Shown here piece by piece: positions 25,878 to 34,420 of a stretch of DNA of 64,000 nucleotides. The stretch covers positions 558,001-622,000 of the forward strand of contig CAJXVS010000001.1 in assembly GCA_913061265.1 (NCBI GenBank). The letters are read 5' to 3'. The position numbers and the translations under genes are program-made. Each line of letters opens with the position of its first letter. Within the stretch, counting starts at the first letter, position 1. The stretch is from an uncultured Halobacteriovorax sp. GTDB lineage: Bacteria; Bdellovibrionota; Bacteriovoracia; Bacteriovoracales; Bacteriovoracaceae. The notes below the pieces were generated by a model. The model had not been told where the DNA came from. It did not search any database and saw nothing but the letters and a program-made list of their open reading frames with translations.

Positions 25878-26612
25878 TTAAGAGGGATCGAAACCCTCAA
25901 AGATGATATTTGAGACTTCTAAAGGGAGCTTCTCAGCCTCAGATTTAGAGGTAATACACCAAGCGATAATGGGAATCTTAAAGAGCTTCCGGGCCAAGCG
26001 GACCGTGGGGTACCAAAGGCAGTTTGATTCCATTCCAATATAATGAGGCTTAATTAGAAAAAGCATAACGAAACTTTTAAGAATGAATTTCTCTATAAAG
26101 GTTAATTTTGAATCAATATAACTACCGGAGAGAAAACCGCGAGTGATTTGCGGGGCAAACCTTTTAAACCATAAAAGTGTATAGGGATTAAAAGATTGAA
26201 TGCAATAAGGTCCATGATAGGCCCTTAGCATATTATAAACCTGATGCTCTAAACGCCCATCATGCTGAAGGCACTTTAGTTCGATGACCAAAGGAACTTG
26301 TCCGTCTACTAGTTCTAAAACATCTTGCAGGGTGGGGATCTTCTCATTTGAGTTTAAAAGCTTGAGGTTCGCCACTTCAGAGTAAGTCGCAACATAGATA
26401 TCTTTAGGATAGCCCGTCATCCTTTCAAAAGTATCGTCGTGAAAAACGAGGGCGGTACCATCAGAGATAATATGCACATCTAGTTCAATGGGAAGTTTCT
26501 TTTCTATGCAGGCCCTAAAGGACGCAAGTGAGTTCTCGGGAGTGTTATCATCATAATGATAACCCCTATGGGCAATCGGAAATTTTAAATACCAGTCACT
26601 TCCCCAGTTCAT
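25878..26612 (-). CDS. Glycerophosphodiester phosphodiesterase (UgpQ-like)
   Basis: GDPD core: HRGYHYDDNTPENSLASF (first metal/catalytic His), ELDVHIISDGTALVFHDDTFERMTG (ELDV and HD) and VIELK near residue 125. The protein is cytoplasmic, with no signal peptide when the start is placed at MNWGSDWYLKF (26612). A longer frame begins at 26702 but would run deep into the upstream gene. It overlaps the end of the DUF1338 gene by 17 bases, so they are probably translated together. Confidence 0.88.
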   Translation of the reverse strand: MNWGSDWYLKFPIAHRGYHYDDNTPENSLASFRACIEKKLPIELDVHIISDGTALVFHDDTFERMTGYPKDIYVATYSEVANLKLLNSNEKIPTLQDVLELVDGQVPLVIELKCLQHDGRLEHQVYNMLRAYHGPYCIQSFNPYTLLWFKRFAPQITRGFLSGSYIDSKLTFIEKFILKSFVMLFLIKPHYIGMESNCLWYPTVRLARKLFKIPIIAWCITSKSEAEKLPLEVSNIIFEGFDPS

Positions 26613-27396
26613 TTGTACTCTCAAAGATCTTATCGGCCGAGGCCGCAATGAATCCTTCGTAAAGCTGACCATCTTCTTTAAAAAAACGCTCAGCAAATTC
26701 ATAATAACAGGAAGGTACTTCCTTTATTCCATCTTTAAATTCTACCATGGACCTATCCGCCATAATAGAAGATTGCTGTAATAATTGTTCCGAGCTGCCT
26801 TTTATCTCTCCACCAGATTGGTTTAAGAGAAAGCCTTTTTCTTTAAGAAACTCATTGAGCTTCTCTAAGTTTGAATAGTGATTGAGTTTATTGACTAGGA
26901 TAGTAAAGTGATTTGGCCTAAAGCCCCAAGCGGCCAGCCAAGCGCCGTATTCAGTTTGAGAGCTTAGGTATTCATAGTCTTCAAAAGATATCTTCCAAGT
27001 TTTCTCTAACTTGAAGAGCTCTGAGATAGAAGTCTTCTCAGGAATAGTTGAGAGAAGCGTTTCTAAGATATTTTTAGTTCTCTCATTCATCTTGTCTAAG
27101 AGAAGCTCGCTTATAAAAACTTTTGGGTATCCCTTCTTTTCAAAATGATAGGCCTTTAACTTCTTTTGAGGAAAGTCGTACTCTCCTTTTTGTTCATAGC
27201 CTTGAGCAGTAAAGAACTCTCCCATCTCTAAAGCGCTTAGTCCTTTTGTCTTAAAAGTTCTAAGAGCTATATGATCATTGATGATCTCTTCTCCAGCATT
27301 AGTGAGAAATTGATTGATCTTTAAAACACTTGGAGTGTTTTCACAGTACTTTTTAAAAGCAGTTTCAAAGTAGTTATTTAATTCTTGATGCTTCAA
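26596..27396 (-). CDS. DUF1338-family 2-oxoadipate dioxygenase/decarboxylase (HglS-like)
   Basis: Vicinal-oxygen-chelate-fold enzyme converting 2-oxoadipate to 2-hydroxyglutarate in the HglS subfamily. Seen: DHIALRTF (first metal His), ISELLL, LAAWGFRPNHFTI (second His), SGGEIKGSSEQLLQQSS and VPSCYYEFAERF with the third ligand Glu. The start is assigned to TTG at 27396, one base after the oxidase stop (TAATTTG), with AAGAGG upstream; an ATG at 27453 lies inside the upstream gene and gives a Cys/Arg-rich leader foreign to the family. It is paired with a DAO-type oxidase, which supports a lysine/2-aminoadipate breakdown role. Confidence 0.85.
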   Translation of the reverse strand: MKHQELNNYFETAFKKYCENTPSVLKINQFLTNAGEEIINDHIALRTFKTKGLSALEMGEFFTAQGYEQKGEYDFPQKKLKAYHFEKKGYPKVFISELLLDKMNERTKNILETLLSTIPEKTSISELFKLEKTWKISFEDYEYLSSQTEYGAWLAAWGFRPNHFTILVNKLNHYSNLEKLNEFLKEKGFLLNQSGGEIKGSSEQLLQQSSIMADRSMVEFKDGIKEVPSCYYEFAERFFKEDGQLYEGFIAASADKIFESTNELGK

Positions 27397-27397
27397 A

Positions 27398-28582
27398 TTA
27401 AGCAAGCCTCTTAGCTGAGATCCACGCCGGCACGGGGCGGTCAAACATAGCATCCACTAAGGTCTTCCCCGCATTAAAAGCAAGTCCTACTCCATGAGCG
27501 GTAAAACCCCCTACAAAGTAGAGCTGCGGATCAGTTGGAAGGGCTCCCACCATCGGTTGTCCGTCTACACTAAAGCCCATGATCCCACTCCAGCGGTGAG
27601 TGATTGAAGCAGGTCTTACGGGCGGAATATGAGTTTGAAGAAACTCTTCAAGAGCCTTTTGAATTGTTTCAGTAGTCTGATCGCTATAGCCGGTTTCAAC
27701 ATCTTTTTGAAGTTGGCGAAAGCCCCCTATTAAAAGCTCACCGGTTGGAAGTTGTCTAAAGTAATCGAGAACGAAGTTAGCGTAGCAAGCAGCTTCCATA
27801 AAAGGCGGAACCTTCTCCGTCATAAGAATCTGCCCTCTTGTGGGAAAGATCTTATCTTTAAAGAAGTCATCAAGAAGTGGTGAGTAACCGTTCGTGGCGT
27901 AGACAACAATAGGCGCTTCGATTCTGTTTTTCTTAGTATGAACAACCTTGTTTCCATTTTCAGTTTCGATTCTTGAGACTTCATGATTTTCAAAGAACTC
28001 AATATGATTCTTTTCATGCTGCTCAATCTTCGTGCGCATCATCCTAAGCATCTTCAAAGGGTTCACTGTAGCGTCGTCAATATACTTAATCCCGCCGACA
28101 AAGCCTTCAGCTCCAAGGCGTTTTTTAATATCTTCTTCATCAACCTTCTCCACGTTGATATCAAAGCTCTTCATAAGATTGCTGGCTTCTGTTAACTCTT
28201 TAAACTCTGTATCCGTTGAAGCTAGTGAGAAAGAGCCATTATGCTCAAAGAGAAGTTCATCTTCAGAGCCTTTAATAATATGTTCCTTTAATAAATTAAG
28301 GTTGGTTTCACTAAAGCCCCAGATCAGAGCCGCTTCTTCTCTTCCATGCTTTTCAACTAGGCGGTTAAAATGCTCAACTGAACCACAAGTAATAAAGCCC
28401 GCGTTTCTTCCAGAGGCGCCGTCCCCTATTTCATACTTCTCAACTAAAGCGATCTCTAAAGTAGGATCTTCCTGTTGCAGCCAATAGGCCGTAGAAAGAC
28501 CAGCCAGGCCGCCACCAATGATGACGATGTCTTTTTGTATTCGATTACTTGATCCACTATCCTGCCAAAAAGAAACACTCAT
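27398..28582 (-). CDS. FAD-dependent DAO-family amine/amino-acid oxidase
   Basis: Glycine-rich FAD loop IIGGGLAGLSTAYWLQ near residue 20, EKYEIGDGASGRNAGF and a C-terminal VGGFTAHGVGLAFNAGKTLVDAM, the pattern of the DadA/PuuB/OrdL group. This group oxidises amines or secondary amino acids such as sarcosine, glutamylputrescine and L-pipecolate. Adjacent HglS-like DUF1338 favours pipecolate or another lysine-derived amine as substrate, but this is inferred. It follows the GNAT gene by 17 bases. Confidence 0.88.
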   Translation of the reverse strand: MSVSFWQDSGSSNRIQKDIVIIGGGLAGLSTAYWLQQEDPTLEIALVEKYEIGDGASGRNAGFITCGSVEHFNRLVEKHGREEAALIWGFSETNLNLLKEHIIKGSEDELLFEHNGSFSLASTDTEFKELTEASNLMKSFDINVEKVDEEDIKKRLGAEGFVGGIKYIDDATVNPLKMLRMMRTKIEQHEKNHIEFFENHEVSRIETENGNKVVHTKKNRIEAPIVVYATNGYSPLLDDFFKDKIFPTRGQILMTEKVPPFMEAACYANFVLDYFRQLPTGELLIGGFRQLQKDVETGYSDQTTETIQKALEEFLQTHIPPVRPASITHRWSGIMGFSVDGQPMVGALPTDPQLYFVGGFTAHGVGLAFNAGKTLVDAMFDRPVPAWISAKRLA

Positions 28583-28599
28583 ACTAACTCCGTTTTGTC

Positions 28600-29142
28600 T
28601 TAAAGATACTTAATCATCTCAACACCAACACAGATGCATTTACCAGGGGAGCAGCGGATGCATTCATAAGGGATGTCATACCAAAATCTTTCATGGTGAG
28701 CGACGGGTTCAAAGCCCATATTCTGTAAATATATTTGAGAACTATTTCCGGGAGACTCAAGCCAAGAGTGACAAAGGATCCCCTTCGCTCCTAAGTTCTT
28801 TAAGACTTCGATGCTTTTATTACTTAAGCTTTTACCAATACCCATCTTTTGAAATTCTGAACTGACAAAGAGGCTTTTAAAATAAGCGATCTCTCCTCTT
28901 TGAATCTTCCATTTTTCAGGAGTCACTTGCGAGTACTCTTCTAACCAATCCCCAGGAGCGTGAGTCAGGCGTACACCAGCGATGGCCTCGCCTACCCTTG
29001 CTACAAAGCTAGCGCCTTTAGAGCGCTTCACAATGCTTTGCATCTCAGGACGTTTGTAATAGTTCTTCCCGCTCCACTTATCAAAAAAGGAAATCACTTC
29101 GTCGATATCATCTTCAGTAAGTGGGGAGAAAATAGGCTTCAT
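28600..29142 (-). CDS. GNAT-family N-acetyltransferase
   Basis: GNAT core with a beta-strand YFKSLFVSSEFQKMGIGKSLSNKSIEVL; the acetyl-CoA loop Q-x-x-G-x-G is seen as QKMGIGKSLS. After that come GAKGILCHSW and YLQNMGFE. The C-terminus has a cluster of cysteines (CIRCSPGKCICVG), unusual for a GNAT and perhaps metal- or Fe-S-binding. The ATG overlaps the YajQ stop by one base (TAATG). Substrate unknown. Confidence 0.8.
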   Translation of the reverse strand: MKPIFSPLTEDDIDEVISFFDKWSGKNYYKRPEMQSIVKRSKGASFVARVGEAIAGVRLTHAPGDWLEEYSQVTPEKWKIQRGEIAYFKSLFVSSEFQKMGIGKSLSNKSIEVLKNLGAKGILCHSWLESPGNSSQIYLQNMGFEPVAHHERFWYDIPYECIRCSPGKCICVGVEMIKYL

Positions 29143-29630
29143 TAGCTTTTCATGTTTTCCATGCGAACTTCACAGTTTACATCTTCATGATTTCTAATCA
29201 ATTGAAAGGCCTCTTGAAGATCATCGATCTTCTTTCCAGTGAGGCGGATCTTTTCATCAAGGTAAGCGGAGGTTACTTTCATGCCTGAATTCTTAACGAT
29301 CTTATTGATCTTCTTTCCAAGCTCTTTATCAATTCCACTTTTAAAAAGGATGTTTTGTTTTAAGGATTGATTGCCAGCAGGACTAACATCCCCTGGTTCG
29401 ATGGCCTTTTGCCCAAGCCCACGTTTACCCATGTTCTTTCTAAAGATCTCAAGGGCGGCGCCAATCTTATAATCATCAGGGGCCCTAAGTTCTATAAGTC
29501 CTTCTTTTAATTCAAAATCAATCTTCGCACCTTTAAAGTCGTAGCGGCTTCCCACTTCTTTAACTGTAAGGGCGATGACGTTCTTAAGCTCCATAAGATC
29601 GAGCTTTGAAACCAAGTCAAATGATGGCAT
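29142..29630 (-). CDS. yajQ: YajQ-family cyclic-di-GMP/nucleotide-binding protein
   Basis: Conserved MPSFDLVSKLDLMELKNVI start, SRYDFKG, LRAPDDYKI, GDVSPAGNQSLKQ and VTSAYLDEKIRLTGKKIDDLQ cover the whole 162-residue family length. YajQ proteins bind c-di-GMP in some species and affect virulence gene expression or phage activity. GAGGTG precedes the ATG. It is the first gene of the YajQ-GNAT-DAO-DUF1338-GDPD string. Confidence 0.95.
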   Translation of the reverse strand: MPSFDLVSKLDLMELKNVIALTVKEVGSRYDFKGAKIDFELKEGLIELRAPDDYKIGAALEIFRKNMGKRGLGQKAIEPGDVSPAGNQSLKQNILFKSGIDKELGKKINKIVKNSGMKVTSAYLDEKIRLTGKKIDDLQEAFQLIRNHEDVNCEVRMENMKS

Positions 29631-29698
29631 GAGTCACCTCGTTAATGCTGTTGTTTAACAAGGTGTAATTAGACTGAACTTAGAGGGTTTCGTCAACG

Positions 29699-30520
29699 TT
29701 ACTGCAGCACAGAACCTGGAACATGACCCGTAGAATTCATATCATCCACTGCACTTATAACGAATAATGGAATGTCTCCACCGTACTTTTCATCATCTAA
29801 GATCTTAGCGATCTTACGGAGTGAATCTTTCTGAAGCCTTAAGATCTCTCTTCTTCCCTGCTCATTAACTGACTCAGAAAGATTATAATAGAGGTTACTC
29901 TTAGGACCAGTTTGCTGATCAGTTTTAATAAAATTAGCGACTGACTGAAAGTTCTTAATAAAGAGCTTATGATCAAGACTAAAGCCAACGATCTTTGCGT
30001 GGTAATGAACTTGCCCGCGCTCTATCTTCTCTTCTAGAAGGTCTTCTTTTTTAAGTGAATAGATCTTCTCTTCACCAACAAGACCAAAGAGTTCTCTGAC
30101 TTTTGATTGGGCAAGACCACATCTGTTGGCGGCCATTTTATAGATAAGGTACGAAGTCTCATCAACAAGAACTTCATTTAATTTTTGGTTATAAACATAA
30201 TCTAGTTCTTCAGCTTCAAAGATTGAGAATCCTTCTGAGAGAACGTCAGCTAATGGGCCTGGGTACATGGCCGCTAACTTTCTAATACAAGGCTCTTTAT
30301 TAATAGTGCTTAAGATATCAACGACAGTCGTAAGAGTCGGAGCCGTCTTAACCTGACCGTGCATGATTCTTCTTAGAGTTGGTTCACTAACCGTACAACG
30401 TTTAGAGAGTCCGTTAAGAGAGATACGTGAATGTTTATCAAGGTAGCCCCTAATCACAGCTTGAAGCTCTGATATCACGGTTCTTTTCTCTGTACCTTGC
30501 TCAGTCATTATTTCTGACAT
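29699..30520 (-). CDS. Predicted helix-turn-helix regulator, family not resolved
   Basis: 273 residues. Residues about 33-75 look like an HTH (ISLNGLSKRCTVSEPTLRRIMHGQ, TLTTVVDILSTI). The rest is a helical domain with a positively charged middle part and a final segment DIPLFVISAVDDM. The layout (N-terminal HTH plus 200 residues) is like the TIGR02147 group in this window, but I do not see its C-terminal motif. It starts inside the end of the GSG-repeat gene (13-base overlap, TAATG at the second Met), so it is probably co-translated with a secreted protein. Confidence 0.6.
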   Translation of the reverse strand: MSEIMTEQGTEKRTVISELQAVIRGYLDKHSRISLNGLSKRCTVSEPTLRRIMHGQVKTAPTLTTVVDILSTINKEPCIRKLAAMYPGPLADVLSEGFSIFEAEELDYVYNQKLNEVLVDETSYLIYKMAANRCGLAQSKVRELFGLVGEEKIYSLKKEDLLEEKIERGQVHYHAKIVGFSLDHKLFIKNFQSVANFIKTDQQTGPKSNLYYNLSESVNEQGRREILRLQKDSLRKIAKILDDEKYGGDIPLFVISAVDDMNSTGHVPGSVLQ

Positions 30521-31476
30521 TTTACCCCCATAACACTTCTTGGTATTAGTGATTCCCCAGTTAAATATCTCGCCATATGTGGACGCAGCCCTAACTGTCT
30601 TTCCACGAGATTTGGGTATAAACGAAGAGAGGAAATTCTCTCTGGTGTTATATTTACTCTTGTTAAAACTCTTCCTGATCCAGATCCTTCACCGCCGAGG
30701 CGACCAGAGCCAGATCCTTCTCCACCGAGATGACCAGAGCCAGATCCTTCACCACCAAGGTGACCAGAGCCAGATCCTTCACCACCAAGATGACCAGAGC
30801 CTGAACCTTCACCGCCAAGCATTCCAGAGCCGGAGCCTTCGCCGCCCATTCTAAAGAATTCAGCTTCGTTAAATCCGCCTTCACCAATAACTTCGCCGGA
30901 ACGACAATTTGGTGAATCATAATGAATCATTATTGATCTAAGACGATCTCCATCGCCTCCCCAGTTTCCGCCAGTGGCCTGCTTAGGAGAGATGGTTTCA
31001 TTTGTAATGACTTTAATTCCTTCCTGATAAAGAACGCCGTAAAAAAGCTTCTCTTGAAGAGTGGCCCTTCTCGTTACACGAACAGGATGTGGATCAGCAT
31101 TGAGTTCTTCAGCACAAATGGGGAAGCTTCTTTTAGAAACATACTTATCTCTATAGTAACGAACAAATTTTCTATCGTTTCCAAGGTTTAATGATTCTTT
31201 TAAATACATATGACGCCCAAGAACTTCACGGACGACATACTCGTCTTCGCATTCTTCAACACTTTGGCGACCATTAGGACCTATGATATCGCAGAAAACT
31301 CTAAGCGCTTTCTCTACAGACTTAGGCCTTATATAACCGTTGTCCACACAGTGATTATCCACTCTTGTTTTCACGTAAGTTCCATCACCTGATTTATAGA
31401 TAATATAGTCGTCTCTGTTAGCAAAAGCAGAGGTGCTCACGAGGCATATTAATAGGAAGGTCTTTAAGTTTTTCAT
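30508..31476 (-). CDS. Secreted protein with six GGEGSGSG(H/R/M)L repeats
   Basis: A signal peptide (MKNLKTFLLICLVSTSAFA) precedes about 190 residues of globular part with several cysteines (NHCVDN, VFCDII, VEECEDE, FPICAEE, SPNCRSG). Residues 211-270 are six copies of a 10-residue unit GGEGSGSGxL, and 50 residues follow. The start is placed at MKNLKT (31476). No family recognised. The repeat could be a flexible linker or a calcium-friendly Gly/Glu spacer. Its co-transcribed regulator is the next gene. Confidence 0.72.
   Translation of the reverse strand: MKNLKTFLLICLVSTSAFANRDDYIIYKSGDGTYVKTRVDNHCVDNGYIRPKSVEKALRVFCDIIGPNGRQSVEECEDEYVVREVLGRHMYLKESLNLGNDRKFVRYYRDKYVSKRSFPICAEELNADPHPVRVTRRATLQEKLFYGVLYQEGIKVITNETISPKQATGGNWGGDGDRLRSIMIHYDSPNCRSGEVIGEGGFNEAEFFRMGGEGSGSGMLGGEGSGSGHLGGEGSGSGHLGGEGSGSGHLGGEGSGSGRLGGEGSGSGRVLTRVNITPERISSLRLYPNLVERQLGLRPHMARYLTGESLIPRSVMGVKCQK
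30667..30846 (-). repeat. Six in-frame 30-base repeats
   Basis: Each unit encodes GGEGSGSG followed by M/H/R and L or V. The units are nearly identical at the DNA level, indicating recent expansion and possible copy-number change. Confidence 0.9.
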
Positions 31477-31540
31477 GTTCTTATGTTGTAGTGGTTTTTG
31501 ACGCACGGTTCAACTGACTGGGTAATTAGCCTGTAATTTT

Positions 31541-31577
31541 GTTCGTCGTGTCAGGATTCTAACACTCCATGACGAAC
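31541..31577. promoter_or_regulatory. Inverted repeat in intergenic DNA
   Basis: GTTCGTC (31541-31547) and GACGAAC (31571-31577) are perfect arms, with an inner GTGT/ACAC pair extending the stem around a bulge. It sits between the divergent GSG-repeat gene and the small secreted-ORF. Operator or small-RNA element; no T-tract. Confidence 0.35.
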
Positions 31578-31718
31578 ATAAGTAACTGAAATCACAGCAT
31601 AGGTATCAAGTATAATTATTGTAAAAGAAGACGACTAAATAACGGAAAGTTAACAAAGCTCTGACAACGGCTTATGCCTGAAATTCTATTCTTTAATTAA
31701 CCAAGAACCGGAGGACAA

Positions 31719-31985
31719 ATGCTTAAGTCTCTGTTGTTAGTCATATTTTTAAGTATTTTAGTACTCGGTCCTAACTGGGCTTATTCGGGGGTCTCGACTC
31801 CAACACACTCTCCCTCTCTAATTGGGACTCCCGAAGCAGGCCCTAGCCCCTTAGCTTTTGAAAATCTCGAAGCCGAAAGAAAAGGCTTAGGTTTATGGCG
31901 TTTGAAAATGAGAACGCTCCATAGACTAAGCACACCCACCCCACACCTTGCAAAAGGTCCTTCCCAAAACTCAATCCTAAAATAG
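31719..31985 (+). CDS. Small ORF with signal peptide, overlapping the transporter gene antisense
   Basis: The ATG at 31719 has a strong GGAGG site 5 bases before it. The product (88 residues) begins with a clear signal peptide (MLKSLLLVIFLSILVLGPNWAYSG) and has a Pro/Ser/Thr-rich mature part. The last 143 bases overlap the 3' end of the oppositely oriented BASS gene, which is unusual. Either it is a real secreted peptide or the 5' end of a gene cut short by the neighbour. The upstream half looks genuine. Confidence 0.4.
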   Translation: MLKSLLLVIFLSILVLGPNWAYSGVSTPTHSPSLIGTPEAGPSPLAFENLEAERKGLGLWRLKMRTLHRLSTPTPHLAKGPSQNSILK

Positions 31986-32718
31986 CAAAGGCCAAGGGGG
32001 CATTTTGTATTCCAACCTCTAGGGAGATGCTTCTAGCATCTTCCTTAGAGCACTTAAAGATCTTCGCCATTAAAAGCCCGAGCATCATTCCTAAGAAGCA
32101 TAAAAGATAGATAGCTCCATAAGTTTTGATATTACTAAGATCAATAGCGTTCTTTAATTTAGGAATCCAGATAGCCACCATGATAAGGATCATCAAGTGC
32201 CCAAAGCGGTTGGCCCAGAGTTCTGCGAATTTCGCTTTTGAAGAATACTTATGTCTTAAGAACATGCCTAAAAGAATAGGAAGAAGTGAAGCCCCAAGAG
32301 CCCCGAACATCTTAACAAAAGGAATTTGCACCCTTGCTGTTTCAAAGTCTAAGTAGAGCCAGAGCATAATGGGCATTAAGAGAACACAGAGGAAGGTTGT
32401 CGTCACTGTTAAGCAAACACTTAAGACTACGTTCCCTTTTGAGAAGAAACTAAAGAGATTCGAAGTCGATCCCCCAGGAGCACAGCAAACGAGGATAAGG
32501 GCAAGGCCAATTTCAAAGCTTAGGCCAAAGCTCTTATAAATAAGAAAGCCAAGCAGTGGCATCAGTATAAACTGAGAAAAAACACCTACAAGATAACTCT
32601 TAGGCTGTTTAAGTTCTTTATTAAAATCTTTAAAGTTAAGAGAGCAGCCCACAGCAAACATCAAGCTAAAGATCATGATGCCCATCAGGGCCTGTTCAAT
32701 TAAGGTGAATTCAGACAT
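31843..32718 (-). CDS. Bile acid:sodium symporter family (BASS/SBF) transporter
   Basis: About ten hydrophobic helices in 291 residues, with the BASS-family phrases IMIFSLMFAVGCSLNFKDF near the start, CCAPGGSTSNLFSFFSKGNVVLSV (the Na+ site region) and EVGIQNAPLAFAIL. These proteins move organic anions with sodium. It follows the two-haem protein by 9 bases on the same strand. Substrate unknown. Confidence 0.9.
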   Translation of the reverse strand: MSEFTLIEQALMGIMIFSLMFAVGCSLNFKDFNKELKQPKSYLVGVFSQFILMPLLGFLIYKSFGLSFEIGLALILVCCAPGGSTSNLFSFFSKGNVVLSVCLTVTTTFLCVLLMPIMLWLYLDFETARVQIPFVKMFGALGASLLPILLGMFLRHKYSSKAKFAELWANRFGHLMILIMVAIWIPKLKNAIDLSNIKTYGAIYLLCFLGMMLGLLMAKIFKCSKEDARSISLEVGIQNAPLAFAILGLSFGKDLLQGVGWVCLVYGAFSFSNAINLSLFFRLRDFQKLRG

Positions 32719-32727
32719 AGAAAAATT

Positions 32728-34398
32728 CTATAGGGTCTTTAGGAACATGATAAGTTCTTTCTTCTCTACCGGAGAGAACTTCTCTGATCCATCAGCATTT
32801 AAGAACATTCTTGAATGCCCCTTATTTGAAAGCCCTTTACGGCGCGTATCAAACTTAGCTTCTTTATCTTGATACCAAGATTCAGGAATATCTCGTCCTG
32901 TAGGATAACCCACGCATTCAGAGTCAAAATCAGTCTCAGGATCATCCGCTGGTCCTTGATAAAAGATCACGGTTCTCTCACTAGGTTTAGTCAGGACGTC
33001 ACATAAACTTGGGGCTGAGTTATTATGAAAATAAGGGTAGCGTGACCATACTCCAACAAGTGGTGGCGGGACATATCCTTTTTGCGGAACAACCTTTGTC
33101 TCCATCCATTTTGAAATAGCTAAACGGTTTAGATCTTCAGAGAAATGCTTCATCCCTTGCCATCTTAAAGGATCAGTTCCTACGTCTTTTACTTTTGTTT
33201 TCTTGGCGTACTTAACTTTAGTCGTCTTAAGTTTTTCTTCTAAAGTTAACTCTTCTGCATTTGGAAGATCCCAAGCTTTTTCATAACCACCATGGCATTT
33301 AACACAGGAAGTTTTAAAATGCGCCTGCCCTCTTTTGGCAGCTTCAAGATCTAATGAATCAGCTGGAAAGAAGTCCGTCCATCTAGGGGCTTCAATTGAG
33401 AAGACCGCTGCCGTTAATTCTTTAATGATCTTAGAGTTATTCTTCATCCATTTTTCTAAGTCTTTTAGATCTGTTCCTCTTCCGATTTCATTCCATAAGA
33501 AATTGGTAAGGATAGGATTTCCACTCACGATAGAGCCATCTCTTAACCAACGGGTCTTATACTTAAGATTCCACCAAACCCCTGGTTTTGAATCTGCCGG
33601 CGTATGAGAGAGAGCGTTAGGACGAGGTCTTTTTTGAAGCTTTTTATTATGAGTGGCGTATTCATCTTGATTTCTTTTTGAAAGAGAAAGAGCCACCTGA
33701 GCGAGAGAAGTATCAAGCCCTAAGACTAGGGGCGAGACAGCGCCTATGGCCATTAGGTTCTTTTGAAAGCTTCGGTACATCTTCATCTCGCCTTTAGTGG
33801 CGCCAGTTCCTAGTTTAAAGATAGTAGCAGGAACCTTAGGAGCGTACTTTTGCCCCATAAGAAAGAAGTCATTTGCTTTAGTTCTTTTATTAGAAAGCCC
33901 TAAGACAGTTTTTCCAAAGAGCTGAGTTGAATGGCAAGCGGTGCAACCAAAGGTTAGCCCCTTGGCCCCGTGACGTTCAATAAAAGTCACGCCCATAGGA
34001 AAGTCTGGCTTATCTTCTGTTGGGTATGGAATCTTAAAGACACCTGTGGCATCTTCTTCATTATAAGGACTAAGCCCTACCCAGTTGTACATATCATCCA
34101 TAGAAGTAAAACCAAGAACCTTTTGTCCTAATTTATAAAGCCATCTTTTAATGGGGTTCTTACTATCTGCTTCAATAGCTCGCCTTGAAGCTTCGTAAGG
34201 AAGAAGAACTCCTGTGATAGAGACGGGATAACTACTGGTATGAATCTTACCTTGATGAATAACTTCTTTATGCTCGTCCCCTACTAACTCATAAATATTT
34301 CCGCGGTGACCGACTTCAGGAAGACGGGCATTTTCAGACCAATCTGGGGTCTCAGCGAATAGGGAGATTGAATAAAAAATAATGAGAAACTTGATCAT
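32728..34398 (-). CDS. Secreted two-haem c-type cytochrome (RoxA-like)
   Basis: Signal peptide, then two CxxCH haem sites: CTACH near residue 152 and CVKCH near residue 365. The C-terminal part has YVPPPLVGVWSRYPYFHNNSAPSLCDVL, close to the phrase found in RoxA/RoxB rubber oxygenases and related di-haem proteins. Length about 556 is shorter than RoxA. The start is at 34398 (AGGA upstream), just after the end of the previous gene; a longer frame starts at 34467. Function: electron transfer or peroxidase/dioxygenase in the periplasm. Real rubber cleavage is not implied. Confidence 0.8.
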   Translation of the reverse strand: MIKFLIIFYSISLFAETPDWSENARLPEVGHRGNIYELVGDEHKEVIHQGKIHTSSYPVSITGVLLPYEASRRAIEADSKNPIKRWLYKLGQKVLGFTSMDDMYNWVGLSPYNEEDATGVFKIPYPTEDKPDFPMGVTFIERHGAKGLTFGCTACHSTQLFGKTVLGLSNKRTKANDFFLMGQKYAPKVPATIFKLGTGATKGEMKMYRSFQKNLMAIGAVSPLVLGLDTSLAQVALSLSKRNQDEYATHNKKLQKRPRPNALSHTPADSKPGVWWNLKYKTRWLRDGSIVSGNPILTNFLWNEIGRGTDLKDLEKWMKNNSKIIKELTAAVFSIEAPRWTDFFPADSLDLEAAKRGQAHFKTSCVKCHGGYEKAWDLPNAEELTLEEKLKTTKVKYAKKTKVKDVGTDPLRWQGMKHFSEDLNRLAISKWMETKVVPQKGYVPPPLVGVWSRYPYFHNNSAPSLCDVLTKPSERTVIFYQGPADDPETDFDSECVGYPTGRDIPESWYQDKEAKFDTRRKGLSNKGHSRMFLNADGSEKFSPVEKKELIMFLKTL

Positions 34399-34420
34399 GC
34401 CTGACATCCTGCCAAATAAC

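Noticed and set aside
25728-25913. A 61-residue plus-strand frame between the repeat protein and the GDPD
   Set aside because: Overlaps the end of the GDPD gene, no ribosome site, random-looking composition.
30540-30920. Antisense and alternative-frame peptides across the GSG repeats
   Set aside because: Same repeat artefact; no ribosome site and no plausible composition.
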